Made by a program: the position numbers and the translations under genes
From: Zeugodacus cucurbitae
Taxonomy: Eukaryota; Arthropoda; Insecta; Diptera; Tephritidae
Direction: 5' to 3'
Assembly (NCBI RefSeq): GCF_028554725.1
Contig: NC_071669.1
Span: 58,198,501-58,262,500 of the forward strand
Length of the DNA stretch: 64,000 bases
Notes under the pieces: generated by a model
Told to the model about the DNA's origin: nothing
The model's input: only the letters and a program-made list of their open reading frames with translations
Databases searched by the model: none
Shown: piece after piece, positions 1-12,190 of the stretch
Layout of the letters: every line of letters starts with the position of its first letter
How positions within the stretch are numbered: position 1 is the first letter of the stretch

Positions 1-1660
1 ATCAATTGATTTTTTTTATTCGAAATAATATTTATTAATGACTCGGTAGTTGGATAATGGAAATAGTGTGGCTTTTAACCTCCAGAAAAATATCACCAAT
101 TATTTTCTTTCAATATTTTTTTTTAAATAAGAAATTTGTTCAAAGTTTTTTAATATCACTTTCTAATATTCATCCGACTTACGAATATGTCAACCATTCA
201 GCCAAATATTTATGTTATTCGCATATATGCGTTTATTTCCGTTTTACTCTCCTCTAAAGAGCGAAGTTAGAGGATAGAGTAATGAATACTTTCTAACTTG
301 AATTGTATTTCTGACAAAATGAAGAATTTAACTATCTTTCTAGCAAAAAAAGAAACTATTTTCTTGGCTTATCGAAATTTTGAAGTGATACTCAAATTCT
401 GCCAAACGGCTTTCGAATCAATATTTCTCATTTTTAAACTAAAATTAGTTTGGTAAAGTAATCTGAAAACTTCATACAATATATGAAATCACCAATTCCG
501 CGCCTTACTCATGTTCACTTTGGTAGCACATCTCCTTCCTTGCATTTTCACATACAAGCACAACAACCAGACGGCCTTCTCTACGTCAGTGTGTCTGCGC
601 AAATTGCATTTGCCCTACCAACCTACTCAAGCGGCTATGATGTCGTGCTGCCACATGTCCAATAAATGACAACAACAAATGCACACACACAGAAATACAT
701 ACAAATAGCTGCCAACGTGTATGAAGCCATCAGCAACACCTCGTCACTGCCAGCAATGTGATCTTCCTCCACACAACTGCAACAACAACAACAACAACAA
801 TAACAGGAACAATGCAATTGTTTTATTGCAGAAAATTGTTGGCTGCACATGACGACGGCGGTGGAGGAGCCAAACGCTGTGGCAAATGCAATGGAGTAAC
901 TCGTGATGCATTTCAATTAGTGACCGCTCGTGAGCACAAATCCAACAAACCAACTAACAGCAATCCATCAAGCGCACAACGCTGTGCCCTTTGCTTTGGA
1001 AATGGAGACGGAAAATTCAGTGATTCTAATGCTATGAAAGTAAGTGGCTTCAAATATATATGTATGTATTACTCATTTGAATAGCACCGCAAGTAGCTGA
1101 GTACCCACACAGCCATATATATAGAACCTAATAACCAGCGAAGCTTCAACGGAGGACCTTAAATGGAAATAAGACATAAAATGCAACTTAAAATAAGGAA
1201 AAAAAACTAAAAAAAAACAACAAAAACAAAAAAGCAATGAAATAGAAAAAAGTGTGTTGTTCTAATTCTAAGTTGCCACATATGCATTGTTGCCATGTTG
1301 GTATGCATTTTATTATACCTTTGCACGGCTACTTCGCACAACTTAATTCACTATTTTATACTATATGCATTTAGATATCTATATATGTATGTGTGTGTGC
1401 GTGTGCTGTGGCCGTAAAAATAAATGCTTATCATTGGGTTCTGATCGGCACTGTAATTGCACTTAATATGCAACGCGTTGCATACAGTGTTATAAAGTGA
1501 AGCAGAAAAACAACAAAAATGCATATAATAAGGTTAGACAAAGAGTACGCTCTGCAATGGAGGTGGAGATGGACTAATATGGTCAAACACTGTGGAAAAT
1601 TTAAATGGATTTTTTTAGTCAGCAAACTTTTATATTACAAAAAGTTAGAATTGAAAAAAA
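1..1660. other. Gene-free stretch with CAA/CA microsatellites
   Basis: I see no supported gene. AT-rich DNA with a (CAA)n run near 777-800, CA-rich stretches near 680-700 and an A-rich tract near 1200-1250. Short open frames on both strands around 635-1084 are produced by the CAA repeats (poly-Thr or poly-Cys in the translations) and have no recognisable domain. Confidence 0.6.
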
Positions 1661-2450
1661 ACTTTATCCAGGTGGCAACATCGCATTTTTTTTGGTAAGA
1701 AATTTCACTTTTCGCAACGCCAATACATAATTTTATGGAAAATTGGAAATTCAAAAACTAAAATTTAAACAGGTGGCAACATCATTCATTTTTTCGCTAA
1801 AAAATCTGATTTTTCTCAATGTCACTAAATCTATTTTATAGAAAATTAATATATAAAATGAATAAAATTTCATCAGGTGGCAACATCATATATATTCTGA
1901 GTAAATTTGCTTACTTTTTTTAATGAAAATAAATTAATTGTATGGAAAATTGGAATTTAAAAAACTCAAATTTAACCAGGTGTTAATTTCAACTCTTTCC
2001 TTTCTTAATGTCAATAAATCCATTTTATAGGAAAATTATAATAAAAAATAATTAAATTTCATCAGGTGGCAACATCTTTTTTTTTTCTAGATAAAAAATC
2101 TTACTCCCTTTAATGTCAATAAATCAATTTCATAGAACTAAAATAAAAAAATAAAAATAAAGTGTCATCAGGTGGCAACATCATCATTCGTTTGTAAAAA
2201 ATAGCGGTTCAAATCGCCTGAAAATAATTAAATTAAATTAAATAAATCAATTTTATAGAAAATTAAATTAAAAAAAAAATAAAGTCTCATCAGGTGGCAA
2301 CATCATCAATCGTTTGTAAAAAATAACGGTTAAAATTGCAGGAAAATAATTAAATTAAATTAAATAAATTAAATTTTATAGAGAATTAAATTAAAAAAAA
2401 TGAAGTGTCATCAGGTGGCAACATCATCATACGTTTGTAAATAATAGCGG
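1660..2450 (+). repeat. Tandem array built around CAGGTGGCAACATC
   Basis: The motif CAGGTGGCAACATC recurs at about 1669, 1770, 1874, 2063, 2169, 2291 and 2412, with a degenerate copy near 1977, so spacing is about 86-122 bp. The last three units are the most alike (about 121 bp apart) and share an AT-rich spacer containing TTTTATAG-AAAATTAAATT and a TTTGTAAAAAATAGCGGTT stretch. This is a degenerate satellite or minisatellite. The reverse complement of the core, GATGTTGCCACCTG, is the core of the larger array at 8.86-10.2 kb. No coding potential is visible. Confidence 0.85.
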
Positions 2451-2544
2451 TTGAAAATGCATGAAAATAATTTAATTAAATTCGTTTTTGAAGTTAAGTT
2501 GGTTGAGAAGTTAAGTAAGTTAGAAATATTGAATTAAAATTTTT

Positions 2545-2705
2545 TTCATAGAGTTGCCACATTACAAAGTTTTTGAAAATTTAATTATTTCTGTGCTAAA
2601 TAAGACGGTTAAGTATATGAATATTAAAGAAATATTAAGCAAATATTAAACCATTTTTAAAAATATTGTTAACTAAACTGTTGTGCACGGAGTTGCCACT
2701 AACAA
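2545..2705 (+). repeat. Two GAGTTGCCAC monomers in inverted polarity
   Basis: AGAGTTGCCACATT near 2551 and GGAGTTGCCACTAA near 2690 carry the array core in the opposite orientation to the array that ends at 2450. They resemble GTTGCCACATT monomers of the 8.86-10.2 kb array. I read them as stray or inverted copies of the same repeat family. Confidence 0.55.
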
Positions 2706-3349
2706 AAAAATTTCCAAACAAATTTAAAATTTCCATCGACAATTTCTTGCACTGCATTCCCTGCTCCCATTTCCACCTGGGAACAGCACAATTCTTGCAC
2801 AAAAGCGTTCTCAACAGGATGTTGCTGTTGCAAGTTGGCATAATAATTTTCGAAAATTATGTTGCAACAACAAAAGCTATGACTAACTGCATGCCAATTC
2901 CCCCAGCGCAGCATAGTTTGGCTAATTGTATGTGAGAACTGCATGGAACTTACAAAATAATTCAAATATGCGCTGCTCCCGTTGCTGTTGCTATTGCTGT
3001 TGTAGGCTGTAAGCTGTAAGCCAGCTCAGTCAGCCAGCTCGCCAGTCAGTTAGTTGCGTTGCTAAGTGTGTACGCGCAATGCTTTGACCTACATATGTAA
3101 TACCATGCATGGCGTTGGGTTCAGCCAGTGTTGGAGGCAAATCATGTCCGTGTGATATAAAACAAAAGATAAATAAATTGGCTGTAGGCGATGCTTAAAA
3201 TTGCCAGCGCAAGCAAATCACTTGTTTGGGCAATTATAAACGCAGTGAAATGGGTATTTTGCATATTAGATATATATACATTTTTCAATATTTTATATAT
3301 GTATTAAATCACGTTAAACATTTTACTACGAGTATTAATTTTTTTTTTA

Positions 3350-3640
3350 ATATTTTCTCCAAAAATTGTTTTTATATCAAACCATTTTTTTTTCTCGCAT
3401 GCTATAAATAATAAAAAAATGTATCAACGTTCGAATTAATTTATTTTAAATTGATTGTCACAATATTAAGAAAAAATACATTTAAAAATTTTTCTCGCAT
3501 GCTAGAATTACAAAAAAATGTACTTAAATTAAAAATTGTAACATTCGTGTTTTTTCCAATTCATTCCCTCAAAAATTGTTTTAATAAAAATTTCATAATT
3601 TTCTCCCATGCTATAAATAAATTATTTTTCTGTGCAAGTT
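3350..3640 (+). repeat. Three-copy ~105-bp tandem repeat
   Basis: The motif CTCGCATGCTA occurs at 3394 and 3494 and as CTCCCATGCTA at 3603. Each copy is preceded by a T-rich tract and followed by an A-rich stretch; two of the three copies continue as ATAAATAA. Spacing is 100 and 109 bp. A 134-codon open frame from 3451 overlaps the array but has no recognisable domain and is probably chance. Confidence 0.7.
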
Positions 3641-4328
3641 TCGAAGCGGGAGTAGTTATTAAATATTGTGAGTTTTTTCTTGCATTACTTTCCAATTACT
3701 TACCATATTTGCTTACATTACGTAGTGCATTGAACTCAATCATAAATATGCTCCCACACACACTCTCAACTTTTCTTCTGACGGCATTCAAGCTTTCAAT
3801 TGCTTGTTTATGTGACCTAATGACACTTCCCACTCAATTTGTCTACTTATTGTAGATTAGTTGTTGTTAATTGTGTTTGTGTGTAATTTGTAATTGATTT
3901 GTTTGGAATTTCTCAACGATTGAGAGAAATTACTAGGAGGTTGGAGAAGCAGGAAGTAAATCGCTGTTGTACCGAAACTCGGAAACTGGTTTGGTCAATG
4001 GGATCGAATACGTTTCATATGGCTTTAAGAACTTCTCGTTAATTTAATTTTAGCATTTTTTGGGGTTCTGAAGAAGAAGAGGTTTGAAAAGTTTCGAAAT
4101 TGAATTTCGGAAAGCTGCGAATGTATATCAAAGAATCCTGAGGATATCTGCCTCTTATTTCAGTATTTAAATGGAAGGAGGGAAGGCAAAACAGGCAGAC
4201 TAACTTTGTGAGATTAGTTTCAGGTTCAAGAGAGGTAAGAGACCTTTCTTTTCTCTCGTATGGATCAAATTTTTTGTTCGTTGAAAGACTTTCGGTGCTC
4301 TAGCCTTCTCCACGACCTGTTTAAGGCG

Positions 4329-4475
4329 TGATGACTAACTTTCCCTTTATTTAAGTCCATGACTGAAAAACTCCTCTTGACTAGATCATGGAACATATGT
4401 GGAAATCTCTAACGAAACTATCAATAGAATCAGTGAACATAATTTAACGTTTGTTTTAATGAAAATAGTGAATAT
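4329..4475 (-). repeat. Solitary inverted monomer of the 144-bp satellite
   Basis: Read on the minus strand, this stretch matches the 144-bp monomer of the array at 6.88-7.97 kb: TTCCATGATCTAGTCAAGAG, the TTTTTCAGTCATGGACTTAA block, and the flanking TGATTCTATTGATAGTTTCG segment. It lies about 2.4 kb upstream of the array and in opposite orientation. Confidence 0.8.
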
Positions 4476-4577
4476 AGAATAGAATCAGCTTGGATTGATG
4501 AACAGTTTTTTTAAAAGAGAGAGTCTATGGTAAGCTGGCTCCATCACAATATACTAATAATCTTATTGTTCATCAGC

Positions 4578-4908
4578 GTTGTGTGTGCTCTGGCGTTGTC
4601 CTGGTGGAACACTACACCCTTCCTGTTGGCCAATTCTGGACGCTTCTGGCCGATCGCCCGCTTCAAGCGGTCCAGTTGTTCGCAGTAGATGGTAGAATTA
4701 AGCGTCTGACCATATGGGAACACACAGCAAAACCTTCCTGGCCATCAATCCCGGCTTGGCCACTGTTTGGGACGATTCACCGGCCTTCGACCACGAATTG
4801 TAGTTTTCGTTTGATATTGTAGTATGTGATCCATTTTTCGTCGCCAGTCACCATCTGCCGCCAAATTCAAAAGACAAAAAGGCGGAAGGGAGATATTTGA
4901 CAACCTAA
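4578..4908 (-). mobile_element. Cecropia-type mariner, deleted fragment
   Basis: Minus-strand remnant of a mariner transposon. It includes the transposase region with the first catalytic Asp context (TGDEKW-like), the QTVAKPG segment and the GQTLNSTIYCEQLDRLK-like segment. It ends at 4908 in a good terminal inverted repeat reading TTAGGTTGTCAAATATCTCC on the minus strand, followed by a TA. An internal deletion joins the TGDEK region directly to the 5' UTR, and the 3' half after the NRKG-like region is missing. It cannot encode transposase. Residual codons closely resemble the other four cecropia-like copies in the window. Confidence 0.85.
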
Positions 4909-4912
4909 TATA

Positions 4913-6880
4913 TGAAATCGTTGGACAAAGGCGTGGTATTTAGTTGGGACCTCAAATTCGATTTCTACTTTCGACCAAATAAAACTATTTCTGAAGCCAG
5001 TTTAGAAGATTTTTCAGCAACAAGTTCTCCGCTTAAGTCTTTTGTTTCCCTCGAAATTCTCTATATATTACATTTTGTGCTATCTTTTTTTTGACCGAAG
5101 TAAACTTTTTAGCACAACCATTACCACATAAATACATATATATTCATATATATACATATGTATATAAGTACGTCAGTTTGTAAGCTTTGTCCGCAGGCGT
5201 GAAACGTTCCATTTTCTATTTGCACATCTCTTTAAGCATCGATCACAATTAGATTATGAACGGGTAATTGTGTGTGGCAGCGCTGTCAGCGAAGCGCAGC
5301 ACTCAACTCGATGCGGCTCGGCTTGACTTGACTATTTGTGCCATTTCGACAGACACTTCGTCATCTTGGCACTTTGGACACTAGCGTACAAACTGCTACC
5401 GCATGTTATATTGTATGTTCTGTGTTGTTGTTGTTGTTTATGTTTTGTGTTGCTGATTTTTTTGTTATTACTGCTGCTGTCCATGCTAATTGTGTGCTGC
5501 TGTACCGCTGCAGGCGTTTCAATTTTCAATTTTCGGCTACTAGTCTTGCGTACACACATTCTTGTTGGTGTTATTGTTGCTAATAGTTTATGCGCAAGGA
5601 ACGAAGACACATTTTTGCTCACGGCATCAACATCACTTGCTTCTTCTTCTACTGCTCATGTCAAGTACACACTCATTGTTGTTATTTAGCCAGTGTAGTT
5701 GCTTGTAATGGTTTTTTGCTTATTTTTTTGATCTTTTAATTTTATTTTGTTTTTCAAATTTTGTTGTTTTTGTTATCAATTTGGACTTTCTTTACCGCCG
5801 AGTATAGTTAACATGAATATGTGTATTTGTTGGGAATCCGCTACCGGAGGTTTTAGCACAGTTTTGACAGCATTTCAGCGCGCGCAATCATGATATTGTC
5901 TTTAAAAAGCAACAACAACAATAAATAAAATAAAAATATAATACTGAGAAGAACAGTAGCTCTTCAACGTTCAATAATTTGATAATATTACATACGCACC
6001 TATAGAGGGGTCTCTATATACATATGTATATTATGTATGTATTTTAATGTATCTATGAGTATGCATATATTCTCAGTACTTAGCTCTTTTTTTGCACATA
6101 CGCTACAATAGAATTCCAATTGAAAAGAGAAATTAGTTGTTTTGGTCTCCAGCATCTTGGCTGCTCTGCATAGACAATATATATAGAAATATCTATGTAT
6201 GTATATATATATACATATATATATCTACTCAAATTCTTATTGTCAAACACTTTACACACACTCACTCATCTCCATAAACGCTCTGTAAAGCATTTCGAAG
6301 CGTAAAAACGTTTAAAACTAGTACACACGATAATTGAAAATGCAAATCGTCGGCCGGGTGCTTGACTCGCCATGACATGTTTCGCCTTTATTTTCTACTG
6401 ACGCACTTTCGTTGAATTTTTGCGAAAAAAAAATTATTTAAATAAAGTTCCTAAAAACCAAAATTTTTTTTATTGACATATGCAAAGAAATGAAAAATAA
6501 AATAAATAAAAAACAAAACCAACAACTAAAACAACTCATCAGCTATTGACGTCGTTTTGAATTGCTTGCCAAGAAGCATAATGGCGCTTATTTTCGAAGA
6601 TATGTAAATATTTGTTTGCTTTTGCAAGGAATTTTCCTTTCAAAAGTTCATTAAACTTAACTTAACTTAGACCACGCAATGATGTTACAGTTGTGGGAAG
6701 AAAGTGCCGTTTGAGTACTTTCTTCGCAAATGTTATTGAACTTTTAGAGTTTTTGTGAATTTTTGGTTTTTTTGGATGTGTTGTTAGGAGTTGAGTGAAC
6801 TTTCAGTTAACAACGGCAAAACTTTTCTGTAATAGAAAAAATACTTCTTCTTCTTCTGGACTGAAAAAAAAGTTGAGCAT
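4913..6880. other. Gene-free stretch
   Basis: No supported gene. It holds GTT/TGT-rich simple sequence at 5418-5480, TATA/TATG microsatellites at 5105-5165 and 6170-6230, and an A-rich tract near 6480-6535. Overlapping open frames on both strands at 5332-5689 come from the TTG/TGC-rich simple sequence. Confidence 0.5.
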
Positions 6881-7975
6881 TCTGCTGTCCTTAAGTACTC
6901 ATTCTATATATAGATTTTATTTTGTTAGAGATTTTCCTATATGTTCCATGATCTAGTCAAGAAGAGTTTTTCAATTATGGACTTAATGAAAGGAAAAGTT
7001 AGAGAATCCTTACCAAATTTATTAACCCAAATACCATTTTTAGTCTACTGATTCTACAGATTGTTTTGTAAGAGATGATCCTATATGTTTCATGATCTAG
7101 TCAAGAAGAGTTTTTCAGTACTGGACTTAAGTAAACGAAAAGTTATGAAACCATTACTACTTTCATCAAAGCAAGCATTGAATATATAGATAGTAGTGAT
7201 AGATTTGCATATAGTAGTTACGATCTAGTTAAAGAATGTTTGTCAGTCATGAATTTGAATACAGTTATAGTTGGAGAACCCTTACTATTTTCATTAAAAC
7301 AAACGTTAAATTATGTTCACTGATTCTATTGATAGTTTGGTTATAGATTTGCATAAATGTTCTATAATCTAGTCAAGAAAAGTTTCTCAGTCATGGACTT
7401 GAATAAAGAAAAAGTTAGAAACCCTTTACTATTTTTATCAAACCAAGCACTGATTTCGGTTCATGGGTTATATCAATAGTTTTGTTAGAGTTTTCCTCTT
7501 TGTTCCATGATCTAGTCAAAAAGAGTTTTTCAATCATGAACCCAAAGAAAGGAAAAGTGGGAAAACCCTTCTTAAATTCATCAACCCAAGCACCATATTT
7601 AATTCATTGATTCTATAGATAGCCTTGTTAGAGATTTTCATATATGTTCCATGATCTAGTTAAGAAAAGTTTCTCAGTCATGGACTTATATAAAGGAAAA
7701 ATTTGTTAATCCTTACTATTTTTATCAAGCCGAGTACTGAGTTTAGTCCACTGGTTATATAGATATGTAGTTTTGTTAGAGTTTTTCATGGTTGTTCCAT
7801 GATCTAGTCAAGAAGAGTTTTTCAATCATGGACTTAAAGAAAGGAAAAGTTAAAAACCCTTCCTAAAGTCATTAACATCAAGCATCATATTTAGTTCACA
7901 GATTCTATTGATAGTTTTATCAGAGATTTTCATAAATGTTCCATGATCTAGTCAAGAATAATGTATCCCATAAAC
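6880..7975 (+). repeat. 144-bp tandem satellite, eight monomers
   Basis: The core CATGATCTAGTCAAGAAGAG recurs with its GATC at 6950, 7094, 7222, 7366 (mutated), 7509, 7653, 7801 and 7945. Spacing is 144, 128, 144, 143, 144, 148 and 144 bp. Each monomer has the same order: TTTTGTTAGAGATTTTC, the core, TTTTTCAGTCATGGACTT, AAGGAAAAGTTAG, CCCTTACTATTTT, CAAGCA and TGATTCTATAGATAG. Divergence between monomers is moderate. No open frame spans the array. Confidence 0.92.
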
Positions 7976-8860
7976 AAAGGTAAGGGATCATATTGTCGTC
8001 CTTACAGATATTGTATGCCAGACCGAATGCTATATAAAGAAATTCTAGCTGTTGTTTAATCAAAAAATCTAGAAACTATAAGTTAGTAGTAGTTCAAAAT
8101 TGTACTACTTCCTTTAATACATAACCTCAAAGAATCTATATCTTCACTGACGACAGAATTTATTTATTTTTTATTACATATGACCACTGAATTAACTAAC
8201 TTTGCATACACAGTCATCAATTTAAATATAAACACCATAATATAATAAATTAATTTCTTGTTTTCTTTTCTTATTTTCTTCTGCGCTTTGCTTTGCTGAA
8301 TGAAAACTTGCAACGATGCCGTCACAGTAACTAACGTCACCGTTAACATTACTACAACAAACATTGTTATTGGCAAGCCAATGGCAATTTAACCGAAGCT
8401 GTTGTCGTCGGTGCCGTTGCCTTCATTGCTCTCGTCATCAACATGAACTTCACGATCATTGCCATTGCCAACGTCACAGCGCACAGTCGTACGGTTCGGC
8501 ACTAGGTAAGTAGTTCAATAGCCGCGAGTAACCTTTTGCGCAACAACAAATTATACACACATTTAGTTGAAGATAGCTAGTGCCTTTGTGGGCTAAGTCG
8601 CGACATGCAGACTACCGAGGTGACGAGATCAGTCAGCAGTTCAGTGACGAAGTCAAGTTCAAGCAATTATGAGATCGGTTAATTAAAATCATTCGTTAAA
8701 TTAGGTAATATTTTAATTTAGGGGGTCGGATGGTTAGAGAAGACTGATGATGATATTATTGTTGAAGAGGTACTTCTTTAGATATTGTAATAGTACCAAT
8801 CTTAGAGATATTAGAACTGAGTCGAAAAAATATGTGGAAACATTGATTCAAAATATTTTT
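7976..8860. other. Gene-free stretch with one weak exon-like segment
   Basis: Mostly unremarkable AT-rich DNA. Minus-strand frame 8514-8397 is open for about 37 codons ending in an acidic tail (DVGNGNDREVHVDDESNEG), next to CTAG|GTAAGTA, which reads as a donor on the plus strand or an acceptor on the minus strand. I cannot link it to any other exon, and the codons are biased to repeated GTT/GGC/AAC types, so a gene call is not justified. Confidence 0.3.
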
Positions 8861-10205
8861 TGTAGAGTTGCCACCTGTTTGAAATTTTGAATTCAATAAT
8901 ATTTTGTAATTTAAACGAAATATTAATGAACCAAACAGAGATTAAAAGACTTGACCTTAAAAACGTTAAAAATATATGTTGGCGTTGCCACCTAGAATTT
9001 TTCTTTTTAAAATAAATTGTTAAAAATTTAGAATATTGCAATATGGGTATCAAACATCATAGGTTTTCGAACGGCTTTGAAAGTGATATTTTTAGAAAGA
9101 GCTGCCAGATTTTTTTAAATTTTTGTGTATTATGAGAATACAATTAATACAATACGGGTATCAAGTTAAACCATGATTAAGGAGCATCAAGTTTTTCAAG
9201 TTTAAAATAAAAATCGGGGAAGACATTCTTGACAGGAGTTGCCAGCTGTTCGTTAATTATATGTTAAATTGTTAAATTCTGTATACTACAAAAAATTAAA
9301 TATTTATTATATTACAATATAGAAGTAAAATGACGTGTATCTCCCAAAGCCGTTTGACAGAAATATTTTTTGGAGAAGGTTGCCAGATGCATAAAATTGT
9401 ATTACAATATGGGTATCAAAATACGATGTACGGTTTGGAAGGTTTTTAACTAAACATATTTTAGTAACGGTTGCCACATTTACAACTGCTCCCGAACAAA
9501 TTTTTGATAAAAGTTGCCAGCTGTTCGAAAATTTAAATTCTGTATATTTAAAAAAGGTTTAAATATTTATTATATTCCAATATAAAAGTAACATGACGTG
9601 TGTCTCCCAAAAGTTTTTGACAGAAATATTTTTTGGAGAAGGTTGCCAGATGCATACAATTGTAATATAAAAATATTTTTATGTATTACAATATGGGTAC
9701 CAAATTAAATAGGAGTTTGAAGGCTTCTAGTAAAAAATATTTTTTAAAGAGTTGCCACCTTTTTGAATATTTTTGAGTCGATTAAATTTATAAAATAATT
9801 GGCATTAAATTAACCACGTTTAAAAGAAACTACTCCCGAAGAAATTTTTCGATATAGGTTGCCAGCTGTTCGAAAATTTAAATTCTGTATATTTAAAAAA
9901 AGTTTAAATATTTATTATATTACAATATAGAAGTAACATGACATGTGTCTTCCAAAGTCTTTTGCCAAAACTATTTTTGGAGAAGGTTGCCAGATGCATA
10001 AAATTTTAATATAATATAAAAATAGATATACATATGTATTACAATATGGGTATCAAACTAAACAGAGTTTGGAAGGCTTCTATCTAAAAATATTTTCGTA
10101 AGGGTTGCCACATTTTTGAATATTTTTGAGTCAATTAAATTTATAAAATAATTTAAATTTATCAAGTTTGGAGAGGGGGTTTGCCAGCTGCTCGAAAAAT
10201 TTAAT
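8860..10205 (+). repeat. GTTGCCA higher-order tandem array
   Basis: GTTGCCA (or a one-base variant) occurs at 8867, 8984, 9101, 9238, 9379, 9470, 9513, 9642, 9751, 9858, 9987, 10104 and 10180. Three monomer types alternate: GTTGCCAGATGCAT, GTTGCCACA/CTT and GTTGCCAGCTGTTCG. That three-part order repeats three times (starting 9379, 9642 and 9987), giving a higher-order period of about 263-345 bp. Shared spacers include a TTACAATAT-GGGTATCAAA segment and TCCCAAAG-TTTGACAGAAA. Related by sequence, in inverse orientation, to the array at 1.66-2.45 kb. Confidence 0.88.
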
Positions 10206-11290
10206 TCACTATATTTTAACAGATATTTTAAGACTTGCTTGGAGATTTCAAATTTTAAAAAGCAAAAGTTCAAATTTGTATAATCATCCTGCTGCTAAGA
10301 TTGTGTAGTTAATTCTCTACGCGTATCTAGTACACTTATCTCCCGCATTATTGAAAAGTAAATATTCTTAAACTACTTATTGCATCCACTAAGTCAATAT
10401 GTACTCACGCGACTTCAGCAACTTCGTTTTGCGCCAAACTCTTGTCGGCATTGTTGCGCGACTGTCAACAACAACCACAAAAGTAAACAGCAGCGACCTA
10501 CAAGTGTGAATACCGTTAATATTAACGACCACGCTCGTTGATAGAAAACCGCAGAGAGAAAGAAGTGTGAAAAATAATGAAAAGAAATAAAAAAAAACAA
10601 TAAAAAATATTTTTTATTTTTTATTTTTATTTACTTTTTATTTTATTTCTCTTTATATTTTATTTTTATATCCAACAATAAGTTCTTCTAAAACTATAAA
10701 TATTTAGTAATTATCTGCTATTGTCTTATCTGAGTGCTGATGGTTGTTATGAAAACTTCAGCGACATTATGCTATAAAATTTTTGTAGAACAACAACTTT
10801 GTATAGCATTAAACAGTTTATGGTCATCTAACGGTAGTTGTCTAATCGAATTGAAGTTATTGGACACTTTTATTAGCCGCGCCGTAGCTTCCAGTCACAA
10901 GTTCAACGTGTGTTGCGACTGTGGCTTCGCGTGAATATTTACATAAATTTGTTATAAAACAAATACAAAGCATAAATTATGTTGGCTCATTTGACTTTGT
11001 TTTGTGTTTTTTGTATTTTTGTTGTTTTTTTTATTTCAATCGTATTCTATTTTAACTGCTCATCGCAATGAATGGCATATTCTTGCTTTATTGTGTTACC
11101 AACGCGTGCATTGTTGTTGATAATTTGTTGACGGTTGTTGTTGCAGCTTTTGTCCCGTGCCAGTGGCCTGACTCCGCCACTAATGTCAGTTCGTTGAACT
11201 TTATGCAATTAATTAATCAACTCGCCTGATATGAGGCAACTAAACAGCTGATTGTATGAGTATGTGAATAAGAACTATGGAAGATATGGA
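10206..11290. other. Gene-free stretch
   Basis: No supported gene. Contains a T/A-rich tract at 10588-10670 (TTTTTATTTTTTATTTT-like) and scattered GTTGTT runs near 11020-11150. Confidence 0.5.
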
Positions 11291-12190
11291 TAAAAATATT
11301 AAAAATAAGTGATCTATATAGGTTTAAATTATTTAAAATTAATATTTATTTATTTATGATTTTAAAATTTTTTTTTTAATTTTTAATTTAAAACTATTTT
11401 TTTTTAATTCATTAAATTTTTTGAATTAAAAAATTAAATATATTATTTATAGCATTAAAATTCATTATAAATTATAAAAACAAATTTTAAATGTAATTTT
11501 TTTTTTAATTTAAGTTTTTTTTTTAATTTTATTATTAATTTTTTAATTTCATAAAATTGTTTTTAATTAAAAAATTAAATTAATTATTTATAGCATTAAA
11601 ATTCATTATAAATTATAAAAAAAAAAATTTAATTTTATTTTTTTCTTTAATTCTTAAATTTAAATTTTTTTTATTTTTATTTTTTTTTAATAATAAATTT
11701 TTTATAATTTCATTAATTTTTTTTTATTTAAAAATTAAATTAATTATTAATAGCATTAAAATTCATTATCAAATAATAGCATTAAAATTCATTATCAATT
11801 ATAAATAATTTTTTTTTTGTTTTATAATAAAATATTTTTTTAATTTCATTAAATTTTTTTAATTAAATATTTAAATATATAATTTATTGCATTAAAATTA
11901 ATTATAAAATATAAAAAAGTGTATAAATTAATTTTTTTTTTAATTTTTTTTTGATTTTAATTTTTTTTTTTATATTAAATTTTTTTTAATTTCATTAAAT
12001 TTTTTCAATTAAAAAATTAAATTAATTATTTCTAACAATAAAATTCATTATCAATTATAAATAATTTTTTTTAAATTATTTTTTTTTTTTTAATTCCATT
12101 AAAATTATTTTTTTATTAAAAAAATTAAATTAATTATTTATAGCATAAAAAATCATATTCAATTAAATATAATTAACATCAAATTTAATT
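11290..12190. repeat. Extremely AT-rich degenerate tandem array
   Basis: Almost only A and T. The motif TAGCATTAAAATTCATTATA recurs at about 11450, 11591, 11751 and 11777, with decayed versions near 11888, 12032 and 12141, so the spacing is roughly 110-160 bp. Between motifs lie poly-T tracts and AATTAAAAAATTAAATTAATTATT blocks. A degenerate satellite. One partial duplication gives the closely spaced pair at 11751 and 11777. Confidence 0.8.

Noticed and set aside
3451..3855. 134-codon plus-strand open frame
   Set aside because: It overlaps the ~105-bp tandem repeat and is Phe/Leu/Ile-rich from T tracts. No recognisable family.
5332..5689. Overlapping frames with poly-Cys/Leu runs
   Set aside because: Produced by TTG/TGC-rich simple sequence in all frames.
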